A stretch of DNA of 64,000 bases, from NCBI RefSeq assembly GCF_021134715.1, contig NC_060023.1, positions 8,370,001 to 8,434,000 on the forward strand. The letters run 5' to 3'. Position numbers and translations under genes: made by a program. Below, in pieces: positions 48,257-60,204 of the stretch; position 1 is the first letter of the stretch, and the number at the start of each line of letters is the position of its first letter. The notes beneath the pieces were generated by a model that saw only the letters and a program-made list of their open reading frames with translations, was not told the origin of the DNA and searched no databases. This DNA is from Daphnia pulex. Taxonomy: Eukaryota > Arthropoda > Branchiopoda > Diplostraca > Daphniidae.

Positions 48257-50777
48257 GAGCGACGCCCAGTGTTCGGTGCCCTTCCGTCATCTGGCGACGA
48301 TGACATTGGTGGTTCCTCGCACTATGCAGATCCGTTTGAGAGCTGCGGCAGCCTGCTGGAACACAATTACGAAGAAATGGATTTCGACGAAGATATTTAT
48401 CAACACGATCCGTTCGACAGCCAGCCACCGCCGCAGGAGTCGGTCGACTCGAATGAAAATACCGAGTCCGGTTTCAGTGACGGAAGCAAAAGTAGCCGGC
48501 CAGGTGGTGGTGGTGGTGGTGGTTATTTCTCATCGGACAGTGAGGCCAGTTTAACTATTCCGGCCGGTTTGGCCCGCTCGAGGGCGGCAATGTTTGAATC
48601 GATCGCTCAAGCCAATCAGCGCGTCATCCGCCCGCAATACGGATCTCAGAAATTGGTTCAAGCCCTTGGCCCGCAGCTGGTCCTCTATTCGATGGACTCT
48701 CTGCCTCCGACAGAGATTTTTCAATCGATTAAAACCAAAAGCAAAAGCTGTCCGCCTTCGTTGAACGCCATCAACTGGTCGATGGATGTGTGCGTTGAAA
48801 ACGATGGATTCTTCATGGAATTTGCCAATCAGCGCATCGCTCTACCGGAACCGGGTAGCCCGACCAGTTGTTCCTCTCTGCAGTCCAGCAGTGAAGCCTC
48901 GTCGGGAGAAACGGAAATGACCGATAGAAGCAAATCCAGCAGGAAAGTTTCGTTCGTTTTGGGGCCCGTTCGTTCTTCCGCACCGAGTCGTCTACTCTGT
49001 CCAAAAATCCCACCGGATGAAGACGACCAACCTTTGGTGACTCACAAAGGAAAGTCTGTTAGTAGTTCGTCGACTTCTACCAGCTCTGCTGCTGTCAGTT
49101 TGGCCCGTTTCTTTAAACAAACGTTGACTGTCATCGGCAGATGCGGCGGTGAAGGTCAAATATCCGACAGCGAAAGTTTAATTTCTCATGCGCCGGATGA
49201 TCTTTTGAGCCAGTCGGATTTGGAAATGTTTTGCAAATCCAACGGTGAGAAGCGTCTCAGGAAGGACAGCGGCACAGATATGACTCCTCCGGATGCTTCA
49301 CTCTACGATGGAAGTGCATTGGCCATTGACGACATTGATGCGGCCCTGGCCATCTTGGAGATAAAGGCCAAGGCTAAGTCTCGTCACGCGTCCAGCAGCA
49401 AACAGACCGAAACTATTTCAGACAACTGCTCGGATGATTGTTCCTCGTCTTCAGATGAAAGTGATATGGACTCTGGCAGCTGTTCGTCCGGAAGTTCATG
49501 CGAATCCAGCTGCAATTTGACAGTGTGTACACTATTCTAATGGTACTACATTCATTAGCTCTTCATAGAACACATCATTCTAATCATTTTTTCCCTGTGC
49601 TGTATAGAATTGCCACAAGCATGAAGCGCTGCGTGATGAGACCTACTGTCAGGTCATGAAACAGACGACCAATAACAAGTCTTCACGCCCGGATTCTTGT
49701 CAGCGCGGCTGGAGGCTCTTCTCCATCACGGCTGCTTATTTTAGTTGTTCTGAAGTGTTGAAACCGTACTTGTTCAAGTACCTTGAGACAGCAGCCTACG
49801 ATAAACGACGAGCTTATCACGGTATGAAACTTATTGACTTGGTTGACGAATACGTTATAATATTGGCTTGCTCGCACAGGAACGGCTATGGTTTGTCTGC
49901 AGAATTTGCGCAAAACTCTGCGATATGGTGGGCGTAAGAACGTGCCCAGCATCGAAGAGATCACGGCCATCACGGCTGGCCGAAATTCCAAACGTCAAAT
50001 GTATCGACTTCCAGGTGGTACGGAGCGCGTAATCAACACCAAATCCACGTCGGTCGTCCAGGACATAATCGAAGAGATTTGTGGTGTGATCAACGTTCGA
50101 TCCGAACAGGAAATGGAAGAATATTCACTGTATTGCATCGTGGAAGGTGATACGTTCACTATGCCCCTTGCTCGCGAAGAATACATCCTCGACGTCACAA
50201 CCGAGTTGCAGAAGAATCAACAGGTTTACTACCTGATCTTCTGCCGTTCAGTCTGGCACTATCCAATGTGGCTGGATAACGCTCTTTACATTGAAATCGT
50301 CTTCAATCAAATAGCACCTGATTACCTGGAAGAATTGTTGCTCGTCATGCCTGGCGAGCAGATTTCTCAAGATTGCGTTGTAAGTTATTTTTATCACACA
50401 GTTGAACGAATTCTATTCATATCTTTTTTTTTTTCCTTTTTCATTTTCTGTTTCATGCAGTATGACATTGCAAAAGTTGCTGCTTTACTTCACCGTGCAG
50501 CTGATTTAGACCACATGCCTACCATGAAAGAGACCAAATATCTATTGCCGAAGCCGGCCCTCTCTGTTCGTGACATCAAACCTCCACAATGGGTTAATCT
50601 GGTCCAGAGCTCTTGGAAAGAAGTCGGAACATTTTAAACCGTCTCAGGCCAAAGCTCAAGTTTTAGGTTCGTTTTCATTTCCTGTGACGCCACTCGCCTG
50701 ATCCGTCAATATATCACCATTCAACAACGCATCCAGCAGCAGAGCGTTAAAGAAGGGAGTAATCTCGCTTCACGCTG
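48257..50777 (+). pseudogene. Myosin-XV tail pseudogene, copy 4 (two internal deletions)
   Basis: This copy keeps the ancestral frame where copies 1-3 are broken. It has the 16 bases at 48301-48316 encoding DIGGSS, and only three A before ATATCCGAC, so GGEGQISDSESLISHAPDD reads through. It lacks a 9-bp insertion (NYL) seen in copies 1-3 after SVWHYP. It is nonetheless disabled: about 730 bp (unit-1 17430-18160) are gone at 49518-49522, joining at a shared TTGAC, and about 400 bp are gone at 50694. The first loss removes most of the MyTH4 start; the second removes one and a half FERM exons. The C-terminal stop is at 50775-50777. Confidence 0.85.
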
Positions 50778-51540
50778 ATGATCCAATCGCTTAAAATTAC
50801 TGTTTGCCGTGGTATATAAAGACAAAATCGCAAATAAAATTTAAAAAAAAAAAACTATAAAATAAATAAACAATAAAAGAAAAATTATTCTTTCAACGTA
50901 ACCCATTTTTAAAACATTTCTATGCTTCGATTGGCCATTGTGTAATTTCTCTGTAAGATTCAGACTAAAAATATACCATTTGTAATAGTTAGGGAAACGT
51001 TTTATAAAAGTTTATTCGAATTGAATGATTTTAAAATTTGGTTGAATCTCGGTAACCATAGAAACGCAGCAGACAATTAGTTTCAAGCCATTTCATTCAA
51101 AACGGTTAAAGAACCCTGATTCCTGACTGACCGTCCTGACATTTCTCTGACACATAAATATAGAAACACGTTATTTCTGGGTTGTAACTTATTAAAGTTC
51201 TAAATAAATTTCTTAAAATTAAGTCAATCCCTATCCTTGTGGTTCAGGTTTCCAAATCGTTTTTCAAATCAAATCTTTTGCAGTCTGTGATTTTCGAAGA
51301 CTCGAATCCATCTATCTCTATCCCATTTTTTCGTGTTTGCTATCAGTGATTTTTAAATAAGTTAAAATGTCTTTATTTTTCCTTAAACTCCAATAGCTCT
51401 GAAAAAAACAGTGAAACAAACAAAAACAACAAATAATTTGCTAAATAATAAATAATTTTGCAACGGTTAAAATTTAAAATTCAAATTCAGCCACCAGGGG
51501 GACTTCAGCTGTATTGCAGTCGACGAGGACGAGGAAAAAA
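48257..51540 (+). repeat. Segmental duplication, partial copy 4
   Basis: It matches unit sequence from GAGCGACGCCCAG (48257) to GAGGACGAGGAAAAAA (51540), with two internal deletions. It retains the FEM1 upstream region, including CCACCAGGGGG at 51491-51501, but stops before the leader and the FEM1-like gene. Confidence 0.9.
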
Positions 51541-51739
51541 ATAAAAAAAGTCGTGGATGTTGACAAGTCATGTGAAGTTCTAGAAAGAAGCACTCTTTGG
51601 TTCTGACTTCTGAGTTACTTCTGAGTTACAATGTCGATTAATGTGAATATATCTTTCTGACAACAAGCAAGTGACGATGTGTGAAACATGCTAATTTGAT
51701 GAATATTTCTGAAAATTGACTGAAAAAAGTTCAACAGAA

Positions 51740-52717
51740 ATGAAAGAATTTAGTGAAGTCAGGGGAGGGAAACGAACCAAGTTCCCGGCGGACGAATTAG
51801 TAGATAAAGCTATGGAAACCATCGTGGCTAATGCTATTAAACTTAGAAAACAACAAGGTTTGCAGAGAAATGAAGAAGACACGACGACAGGTGAACCTAA
51901 GCGCCAGGTCTTTTTCCCTTGCCCAAAGGTAACACATTTCATATGTTTTTATTATAAATTTTTGTAAATGATAGATGTAGTCATGTTTGTGTAGTATTCA
52001 CTAACCCATTTTACTTATATTCCCGTTTTGATATATTCGTTCCCGCCAATTTCAAGAAGAAGGAAATGGATTCGTTTCAGCTTCAGTACTTCAACCTAAC
52101 GCCTTCCTTTGTCACACGGGTACTCAATAATAATAAATTCATTCAAGTTTACAATAATACTACGGATTATTATCATTGCAATGTAAAAAGAAACGGAAAC
52201 CCGATGGATGCCCCGTGTCTGTTAACTCAGACGTGAATTCGCTTAGTGTGGCTTCACACCGATTATCGCAAAGTCAAGATTCTTCAATCCAGTGTAATTC
52301 TTCCCAAGATTCTTTCAATGATACAGCAGCCACATATCCTCCTGCAAAAAGAGATGGGAATATCATGTTGAAGGTAATTTCACCTGAAAATCAATCGAGT
52401 CATTTCAAATTGTAATATTTCATGTGTTGAAGAAACATCAGAAAGTACAGGTGGTAAGCCCAATTCCCGACTTCATGGCCAAGAATTTTCCACTGGATTT
52501 CCCAAAGGGTTTTACTGGAACGGCGTCCCCAGTAATATCTGATCATCAAAAAACAACTCGGTCGGAACCGTGCAAGATTGCAACAAAAACTACGCAGTGC
52601 CAACAAGAGAAAGGTGACCAACACGAGAGGTACTCGTCAAATTTCGATGATTTGGTAGAAGAACCGGTCAAAAACTCCATGTTTTGGATGTATCGTAGCT
52701 TCCCACACATTGCTTAA
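51740..52717 (+). CDS. Unrecognised four-exon gene, 239 aa
   Basis: Exons 51740-51928, 52057-52119, 52191-52373 and 52433-52717 total 720 nt; every intron is phase 0 with GT-AG ends. The protein starts MKEFSEVRGGKRTKFPADEL, followed by a helical VDKAMETIVANAIKLRKQQG segment, a short FFPCPK motif, a serine/glutamine-rich middle (SLSVASHRLSQSQDSS) and a C-terminal FPLDFPKGFTGTA block. I do not recognise a family. No signal peptide or membrane segment is seen; composition suggests a nuclear or cytoplasmic, partly disordered protein. Open frame across four consistent exons supports a real gene, but the model rests on splice signals alone. It starts 200 bp after the end of copy 4. Confidence 0.55.
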
Positions 52718-53631
52718 AACGATCGCCATATTTTTTGTTTTAACCTTTGTCATTCACATTTTGCCACATAGAAGAAAACAAGCCACAGTTTATTTTTGCG
52801 TAAATGCTCACCTTTTGTTTTCATTATTTTGTATCTCTATTCATCATTTCGTCGTAATATAATTCTCGGAAAGATACGGAGGAATTTAAACACTTTAATC
52901 TTTCAACTAATAGTACAACGAAAACACACGTAATGATTTACAATCCTTGTCTTCGATTTTCAAAAATGAAGCTCGTTCAAACTTCCTGGCTCGTAAAACG
53001 ATCATGCGCAACAATCTTATCGCAGTGACACCACGAGACGCAAGTACATATGGTCTGTCCTTCAAGCTTTTTCAATTTCATTCCTGTCGATAGTAAATAT
53101 TTTCATTTGTGTTCCACCATTCATTTTGAGTTCTATTTGATAAGGTAAAGCACATTGCATTTCAAAATTAAAAATTCGGTGCCACAAAATGTTAAGTGAC
53201 ACATTGAAGGAATTATTTTGAGCAAGTGATTAGTGAAAAATCGTGATCAGCGAGTTGACTTTTACCAGTACCAACTAAACTAAAAACTATGGTCAAAGGC
53301 GTGGCGAGAAATTTTGTACCGGAAGTAAAGTGAAATCAATTGGCTTTCAAGATGACGAGTATCTGCATGTTCCATACTCCAAATCGATAAAACTGAACGA
53401 CAAACATCGATAAGAGCGAACCAGCCAAGATAACGCATATGTGAAAGTGAACGAGGCCCTATTTTGGTAAGCTGATAGCTGAGTCGTCTTTCGACACACA
53501 TGAATCAGTGCTTACACACGATATGCATATGGATAGTCTAACGGATTATAGTGGTTCTTCAACTTTCATTACAGGTTTAAAGTATTCAAACAAAGACAAC
53601 TTATTTTTTTACTGTGCTTGATGGTATCGAA
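52718..53631. other. Intergenic region before the fucosyltransferase
   Basis: AT-rich sequence with no convincing gene. A pyrimidine-rich AG (TTCATTACAG, ending 53575) shortly before the fucosyltransferase ATG may be the acceptor of a 5' UTR intron. Confidence 0.4.
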
Positions 53632-54885
53632 ATGACGAAGAAAAGATTTAAAAGATATTTTGTACTCCTTTTATCCATCTTCATGATTCTTTCGCTGTTG
53701 CTGATTGGTAATCCGGAACGGTACAGCTACCGTGATGTGATTGTGAATGAGAAAGAAATTTCAGCAAATAACCAGACCTCCCTTGGATACAAAAACATTT
53801 TGATTTGGAACGAAGCTGATCGAACGGAGACCGCTAATTTTGGAATCGGTCACGACCCTTTTGTTAAACACAAATGCGAGGTCTCCGATTGCTCAATTTT
53901 TACTCGAGACACGTCAATGTTGCCATACGAAGAATACGACGCCGTCATCATCCACATGTTGTTCTTAAAAATGTTCCAGTTGCCTGATTTCGAGCGGCGA
54001 AGACATCAGCGATTCATTTTTCTCACGCAAGAGACGCCCGTCATGATGCCGCTTTACATATCGTCATTAGACAATTACTTCAACTGGACGATGACTTACA
54101 AAAGAAATTCGGATGTTCAATTCCTGTACGGTCGCATCGAACCTGAAGCGACGGCTCCTAAAACTCCCGAGGAAGTTGAAGAAATGATGGCAAAAACTCG
54201 TCACCCACTAGCCAAAAATTACGCGGCCAACAAAACTCGTCCGATTGTCTGGATGGTGTCTCACTGCCGTACAAGCGGTCAGCGAGAAACGTACGTCCGC
54301 CAACTTAGTCAATACATTCCTGTCGACGTTTACGGCAAGTGCGGCAATTTTAGTTGCCCTCGCAACGAGGCTAATTGGATCTCCGACCCGAAATGTTACG
54401 ACATGCTCCAAACGCGATACAAATTCTATTTGTCGTTCGAAAATGCCTTTTGCACCGATTACGTCACGGAGAAGTTCTTTGAAATCATGGACCACGACAT
54501 GATACCGATCGTGTATGGTGCGGCTAACTATAGCGAAATCGCCCCTCCTCATTCGTTCATCAACGCCCTGGACTTTACGCCGGAAGGACTGGCCAGGTAT
54601 TTGCAAATGCTCGATGCCAACGATACCCTCTACAACGAGTATTTCTGGTGGAAGAATCACTACCGAGTGGAGTCTGGGGAACCCCAGATGGCCAGATATG
54701 GTTTTTGTGATTTGTGTAAGAAACTCCATCAGGATGAAAGTGTCAAGTATTACCCGGAAATAAGATCAGAGTGGCATCCGAATTCTCAGTGTCGCCATTT
54801 GAGTTCAACTTGGGAAAATTCCCCGCAAAACTATCTGACCCCAGTCCTGTCTTGGCTGTTATATTTGATGGGATTTGTCTTGTAA
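53632..54885 (+). CDS. Alpha-1,3-fucosyltransferase (GT10 family), intronless
   Basis: A single-exon frame of 417 aa from the ATG at 53632 (MTKKRFKRYF). It is a type II membrane protein: a short basic tail, one membrane anchor (about residues 9-24, FVLLLSIFMILSLLLI), a stem, then the GT10 domain. It shows LIWNEADRTE, the acceptor-domain QRFIFLTQETPV, MVSHCRTSGQRETYV, VDVYGKCG, and the GDP-fucose-binding signature YKFYLSFENAFCTDYVTEKF; the C-terminal CDLC matches the conserved CxxC. The family transfers fucose from GDP-fucose to GlcNAc in N-glycans or Lewis-type glycans in the Golgi; which linkage is made here cannot be told. AATAAA lies at 54998-55003. A lack of coding introns is unusual beside intron-rich neighbours. 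Confidence 0.9.
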   Translation: MTKKRFKRYFVLLLSIFMILSLLLIGNPERYSYRDVIVNEKEISANNQTSLGYKNILIWNEADRTETANFGIGHDPFVKHKCEVSDCSIFTRDTSMLPYEEYDAVIIHMLFLKMFQLPDFERRRHQRFIFLTQETPVMMPLYISSLDNYFNWTMTYKRNSDVQFLYGRIEPEATAPKTPEEVEEMMAKTRHPLAKNYAANKTRPIVWMVSHCRTSGQRETYVRQLSQYIPVDVYGKCGNFSCPRNEANWISDPKCYDMLQTRYKFYLSFENAFCTDYVTEKFFEIMDHDMIPIVYGAANYSEIAPPHSFINALDFTPEGLARYLQMLDANDTLYNEYFWWKNHYRVESGEPQMARYGFCDLCKKLHQDESVKYYPEIRSEWHPNSQCRHLSSTWENSPQNYLTPVLSWLLYLMGFVL

Positions 54886-56498
54886 TTTTTTTAAAATTGT
54901 TTTTTTTTTTTTTTGGTTAGATACCGAATTTTGTAATAACATTCTCACATTCGACAATGTACTAGCTATAATATTATTATAATCTACAAATATTTAAAAT
55001 AAATTTTGAAAAATTCTCTCCTTTCTTTCAGTGCAGTCGCGTATGGGTAACGCACGTGTCGCCTTTATTATAACCATTAACATAAATTTGCTGAGGCCAT
55101 TTAAAAAATGTTATATTTACCATTTTCAAAAGTTGAATCACAGAATTCATCAACTGTCGTTGGATAAAAAAAAATTAGACGCAAAAAATAAACGATTTAA
55201 CTGGTCAGTGGTCACCGCCGTGGCTTTTTTTGGCAATCAATTCTAAAATTATTTGCATGTGTTAGACATCTCAAGATCGACAAGATTATCTCTTGAAAAA
55301 AGTAGGTTGGACAATGAGAATTTAACTTTTGTGATTTTGACTTTGATGGAATATGTCCTGGTACCAGCATTATAATGATCCGTTTGCTTTAAAAGTCACA
55401 GCCGGGCAACTCGAAAGAATTTACAAGTAAAAACAGGCTTATATTCAGTAACCGTTATGTAATTTTGTGGATCAACCCGCCACAAATGCGCTTCAATGTC
55501 CTCCATTTAATCGAGCGACACAATGTTGCGTTTGGTTGTTCCCTGTTAGGTGATGCAGCTGACCTCGAATTCTTGCGAACCAACTTGTTTCGTTTCATTC
55601 CACTCACTCTTCACGCGCGGTCATTAGCATGGCAAGATATTGAATTCCTGATGCCGATAACATTTTTTCGGGTAGTTTTTGGCTGTCGTCCAGCAGCGTT
55701 AATCTGCGCAAGTGTTTTTAACGAAGTTGTCATTCCAGGCTAGCAACTAGGATTTTGTTTTTGGCCTTTGAAGAACGCAAAGAAGACTCGAGTGAAATAT
55801 ATGGTGGCAGCAATGCAAAGAATTGGCCGGGTAATGCTTGCAATGACTATGCACTTTTCCAAGTTGTTTTATACCGGCATGTACAAGCAGATTTTGCGTG
55901 AGGATGTCGCTATGCATATAAATCCGTCGGAGTGTGTCCTTCGTGAGGGTTTTCGTTTGGCTATTATCTTGTCGAAATAAAACGTCGACTACCCGAGAAA
56001 AGGACGAATATTTATGGTCGTTATTTTCAATTTTATACAATGCTGAGATGAAGAATTGCGTAACGCTGGGAACGCCCTTCGATTGACTTGCTTAAAGGTT
56101 CAAGAAGCTTTTCGAAAGATTTTTTAATATCTCTTTTATCATTGAAATTCCAGTTTTTTTTCTTTCTTCGACTTTGTTTTAAAAAAAGATTTATTGTTCA
56201 CATCACAACAATATAAATGGAAAACGGGTTCGTGGACCGCGGTCAACGGGTTTTTATTATCATTTATTTTTATTGTTTTTTTTCTTTTCTTTTTATTTGT
56301 TGTCTCGATGGTCATCAGTCCGCTCGGCTCTGATTCTTCAGTCGCTCGTGGACTGTCCACCAGCGAGCTCTCCCAAAAATCATCAACACTTTTATTTTTC
56401 TGTTTTAAAAATCAGTAGTTTTAATTGTCGGCTATTTCTTCTCATTCGTTATTTGAATTTGGCTTATCAGTGGCGAGTTAAATTTTTGTAAATAAAAA
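54886..56498. other. Intergenic region between fucosyltransferase and aminopeptidase
   Basis: This holds the fucosyltransferase 3' UTR (long T-tract at 54900-54914, poly(A) signal). Two adjacent plus-strand open frames (55465-55743 and 55768-55980) read smoothly but match nothing I know and lack clear splice links. The aminopeptidase leader follows. Confidence 0.4.
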
Positions 56499-59400
56499 AT
56501 GCGCTTCTTGGACATTTTGATTCTGTTTTTATTGGCCAATTTAAGCGACGGTCAGAGAATGGGATCGCTCGTGAGGCCCGTTCATTACGATCTGGCTTTC
56601 CTGCCCATCATTAGCGGAGGCGCTCCTCGTTTGTGCGGTCACGTTTTCATCGATTTAGAGCCGACTACAACCACTAATTTAGTGACGTTACACGGAGCCG
56701 ATATTACCATCATTGGCGTCAGTGTGGAACAGGTTTTTCTAGTCGGCAAATCAAATTCCAGCAACAACAGCAAGGATCGTTTCCTTCAGCTGGAGGATCT
56801 CTGTTTCTCTGGATTGTTTGAGCTGGTCAACGAAGCCCACACAGTCATCCAAGAGGAGCCCGAGAAGCAGCAGCTCAACATCATTCTCAAGGAGACTTTG
56901 ATCAAGGAAAAGAGATATCGCTTGGGTATGTTTTACGTCGCCAAGGTGAGCGATGACAGCAGGGGATTTTTCCGTGCCAACTACCGAAACGACAATACAT
57001 CTTGCTGCATACAAGGGTACATACACGAAAGCTAATTTGTTTTTCTCTGTCCTTTTATTGGCATTGAATTGTGTAATTTGACTTGATCATTTCAGCTGGT
57101 TCGGCGGCACGCAAATGGAGCCGAGCAGCGCACGCAAAGTTCTACCTTGTTTCGACGAGCCGGGCTTCAAAACGACGTACGACATCAGTATCGGCCATGA
57201 CAAGGCCATGACTGCCCTTTCCAACATGCCCGAAACGGACACTCGTCCCATGTAAGTGCCGTCAAATTTCTCATGTGCCAAAATGAACGCAGGAATTCCA
57301 CGATAGAAAAATGGTGTCCCCCTGTAAAAGGTGAACAGAGCAAAAAAAAGGTTTAACGATACACATTCTATCGTTTTGGATATCATACTAACAAGGGAAA
57401 ACACGCGTGACTGGAGGTGGACAAGCTTTTCCCGGTCGCCTCCCATGCCCACCTATTTGCTGGCCCTGTTCGTAACCGACTATGACAAAGTGGAGAGGAT
57501 TTACAAAGTCTGCAATAACCGGACCGTCAAGATGCGCTTCTGGGGCCAGCCGAATCAGCTAGCCCATCTCAGACAATCGATAGATGTCGTTCCGGACATG
57601 TTGCACTACATGGAGAAATACGTGGGCCAGCCGTTCACCTTGCCCAAAATCGATTTCATCGCCGCTCCGACTCAACTGGATTTCGAAGCCATGGAAAACT
57701 GGGGTCTCATCCTCTTTCGGTAGATTTGCATCTAATGAAAATTAAGTCGAAAAATTAATTTTTTGCGATTTCATTTATTGTCAGTGAGAACCGACTGTTC
57801 TTCAAGGAAGGAATCGACAGTGAAGGTGATCGATTCCAAGTTGTTCAAACGATGGCCCACGAATTGGCTCACCAATTTTTCGGCAACTTGGTGACTTGCG
57901 ACTGGTGGTCGGACATAGCTTTCTACGAAGGCATGTGCGGAATATTCGAGATCGAGCTGACAAAACACGTACTAATTAAATGAATGAATTCAGAAAATTC
58001 ATTTATTCAGGTTAATTATTTTATTTTATTAGGCCATGCCAAATTTGACATTTCGTGCTGAGATGTCCCAAGTTTCGGCCATTCGATCTGCCATGAAAAT
58101 TGAAGAGCATATCCAGGCGGCGTCTGTTATTCGAGAGGTGGAGAAGATTGAAGACACGGAAATGATGTTTGATCCCATTACCTATAATAAAGGTAACACC
58201 ATATTCCCATTTTACTGTGAGACATTATCACTATCCTTTATTCCAAAAGGAAGCGGTTTGCTGCTCATGTTGCGCAACTTTGTTGGACACGACCATTTCA
58301 GGAATGCAGTTGTCACTTTTATGGAACGCTAGTTAGTGGCCATTCCTACTTTTTTTTCAAAAAATCAGGAATTCATTAACCTAACGTTGTTTTAATTATT
58401 TTTTAAAGTCAATTCCAGAGTGTCAACAGTGAGAAATTCATGGAAATTTTGGACGAAGAAGTCCATCGTAACCGGGAATTCGGCCGTGGGATGAACGTCA
58501 CAAAGATTATGAATTCCTGGACGACCCAGGACGCTTATCCGATTGTTCGTTGTACTCGAATGAGCGACGGACGCAGGATCCGATTGTCTCAGTTACCCCA
58601 TCCAGTCCTCCGAAACATCACAACGGATGAACATGCTAATCGCTTGTGGTGGATCCCCATCTCTATGACAGATGCCAGCCGGCCGGATTTCAGTCAACAA
58701 GGGAAATACCCAAGAGTCTGGCTCACCCCGGAGCGTCCTACATTGGAAATTCCTTATTTCCCTCCGGCGTCCAGAAACGGCCAAGAGACGGGCGAAGAGG
58801 AAAACACCTGGATTCTCCTCAACGGTGAATTTTCCGGCTACACCCGCGTCTTGTACGACGACCGAAACTGGTGGCTAATCTCCCGTCAGTTGGTGCTCAA
58901 TCACACGGTCATCCCGCAAGTGACTCGAGCTCAATTGATTGACGACGCTTTCACGCTGGCCCTTGCCGAACTGATGGACTACCAAGTGGTTCTGGAACTC
59001 ATCGAGTATTTGACGATGGTCAACGACGAGTTTGTCCGCTCAACGGCCCAGTTCCATTTGAGATGGATGAAGGAGCGAACCAGACAAAACGGATCGCTAG
59101 CGGAACTTTTCGACGTGAGTCAATTCATTTCATTTAATCAGCCATTTTTAATTATAAAAATATTCACCACCCTCTCGTTACACAGGATTACATGGAGAAA
59201 TTGAAATTCGAAAGGATGGACATTATTGAGGAATCAAATGAAAATAACGATTTGATTCGATCTGGTGGGTTCGACCCTTTCGACGGAGCTGATGGTTGTC
59301 TGCAGTGGAGTGAAGGGGTTTGTGTAGATAAAATATTCCGGCTCTTCCAGGCTCAGATGGATGGCACCATCAGCCCAGAGGGGAAAAGGTTTGTATCTTT

Positions 59401-60204
59401 TGAATGTTTCCCCCCATAACTATAGGTCCCCCCATAACTTGTGCTGTCATAAAAAGGGCGATGGCGGAGAATTTGGAACGGAATTGGTGTCTAGTAATGC
59501 GTTACGGAGGCAAAGACGAATGGAAATGGGCTTGGCGGATGAGTCTCAACGACGTCTGGGCATCTCAGCGGAGCAAAATCTTGTCGGCCATGAGTTGCAG
59601 CCAAGATCAGGGCCGATTGAAGCAGCTCCTCTCGCGTGTTTTCCACCCAACAATCCAACAGGCTTCACGCGATTCCTTCGTCATGATTGAAAAAATGTCT
59701 GACAATCCGCTAGCCCGCCCCATGGTTTTGAATTTCATCAAGACAAACTGGGAGAGACTTGGACGACAGTACGAACCAGTTTTTATTTTTTTAGAGTCCG
59801 TCGGGGAATGCATCAATCAATTATTAAATATTATCTTTTCTATCAAAAGTTTTAGGCGATCTGGCGATAATTTGAAGCTACTCACATCGGCCTCCAAATA
59901 CCTGAGCACATCGGAAGAATTGAACGAGGTGTGTGTTTCTATCGGATTGATTGGGACGATAGAATTTAGTTGTAACGGTTCTTTTTAATTCACTTTACTT
60001 TCCTTTAAACATTTTTAGATGTCTCAGTTTGTAGCCGACCTTGAAAAAAGAGACAAGAAACTTGACCGCTCCGTCACGGCTGGCATTCTGGACGACATTC
60101 GTGCCAACATTCATTGGGCTGAGAAGCACTCGGAACAGGTCTATTCGGTTCTGGAAGCTCGGAGAGTCACAGGGCGTACGAAGAATCGGTCCACTGAAGC
60201 GTGA
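56499..60204 (+). CDS. Secreted M1 zinc aminopeptidase (aminopeptidase N-like)
   Basis: Eleven exons, 56499-57016, 57096-57251, 57396-57719, 57785-57968, 58033-58192, 58250-58331, 58409-59114, 59186-59388, 59457-59768, 59856-59928 and 60019-60204, total 2904 nt (967 aa). The ATG opens a signal peptide (MRFLDILILFLLANLSDG). The zinc site is complete: H358-E-L-A-H362 and E381, exactly HExxH-x18-E, with catalytic Y445 in FDPITYNKG. The exopeptidase motif reads EAMEN (322-326) instead of GAMEN, keeping the amine-binding E325. An ERAP1-like C-terminal helical domain follows. No C-terminal membrane or GPI segment is visible, so a soluble secreted peptidase, perhaps digestive, is inferred. The acceptor at 59456 is chosen because the upstream AG at 59435-59436 gives the wrong frame. 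Confidence 0.88.

Noticed and set aside
55465-55980. Two adjacent plus-strand open frames between the fucosyltransferase and aminopeptidase
   Set aside because: They looked gene-like, but no family, signal peptide or consistent intron joins them. Kept only as an intergenic note.
59389-59456. Frameshift in the aminopeptidase caused by the acceptor at 59435-59436
   Set aside because: Using the acceptor at 59455-59456 instead gives a 68-bp intron, keeps the frame and makes the total length divisible by three.
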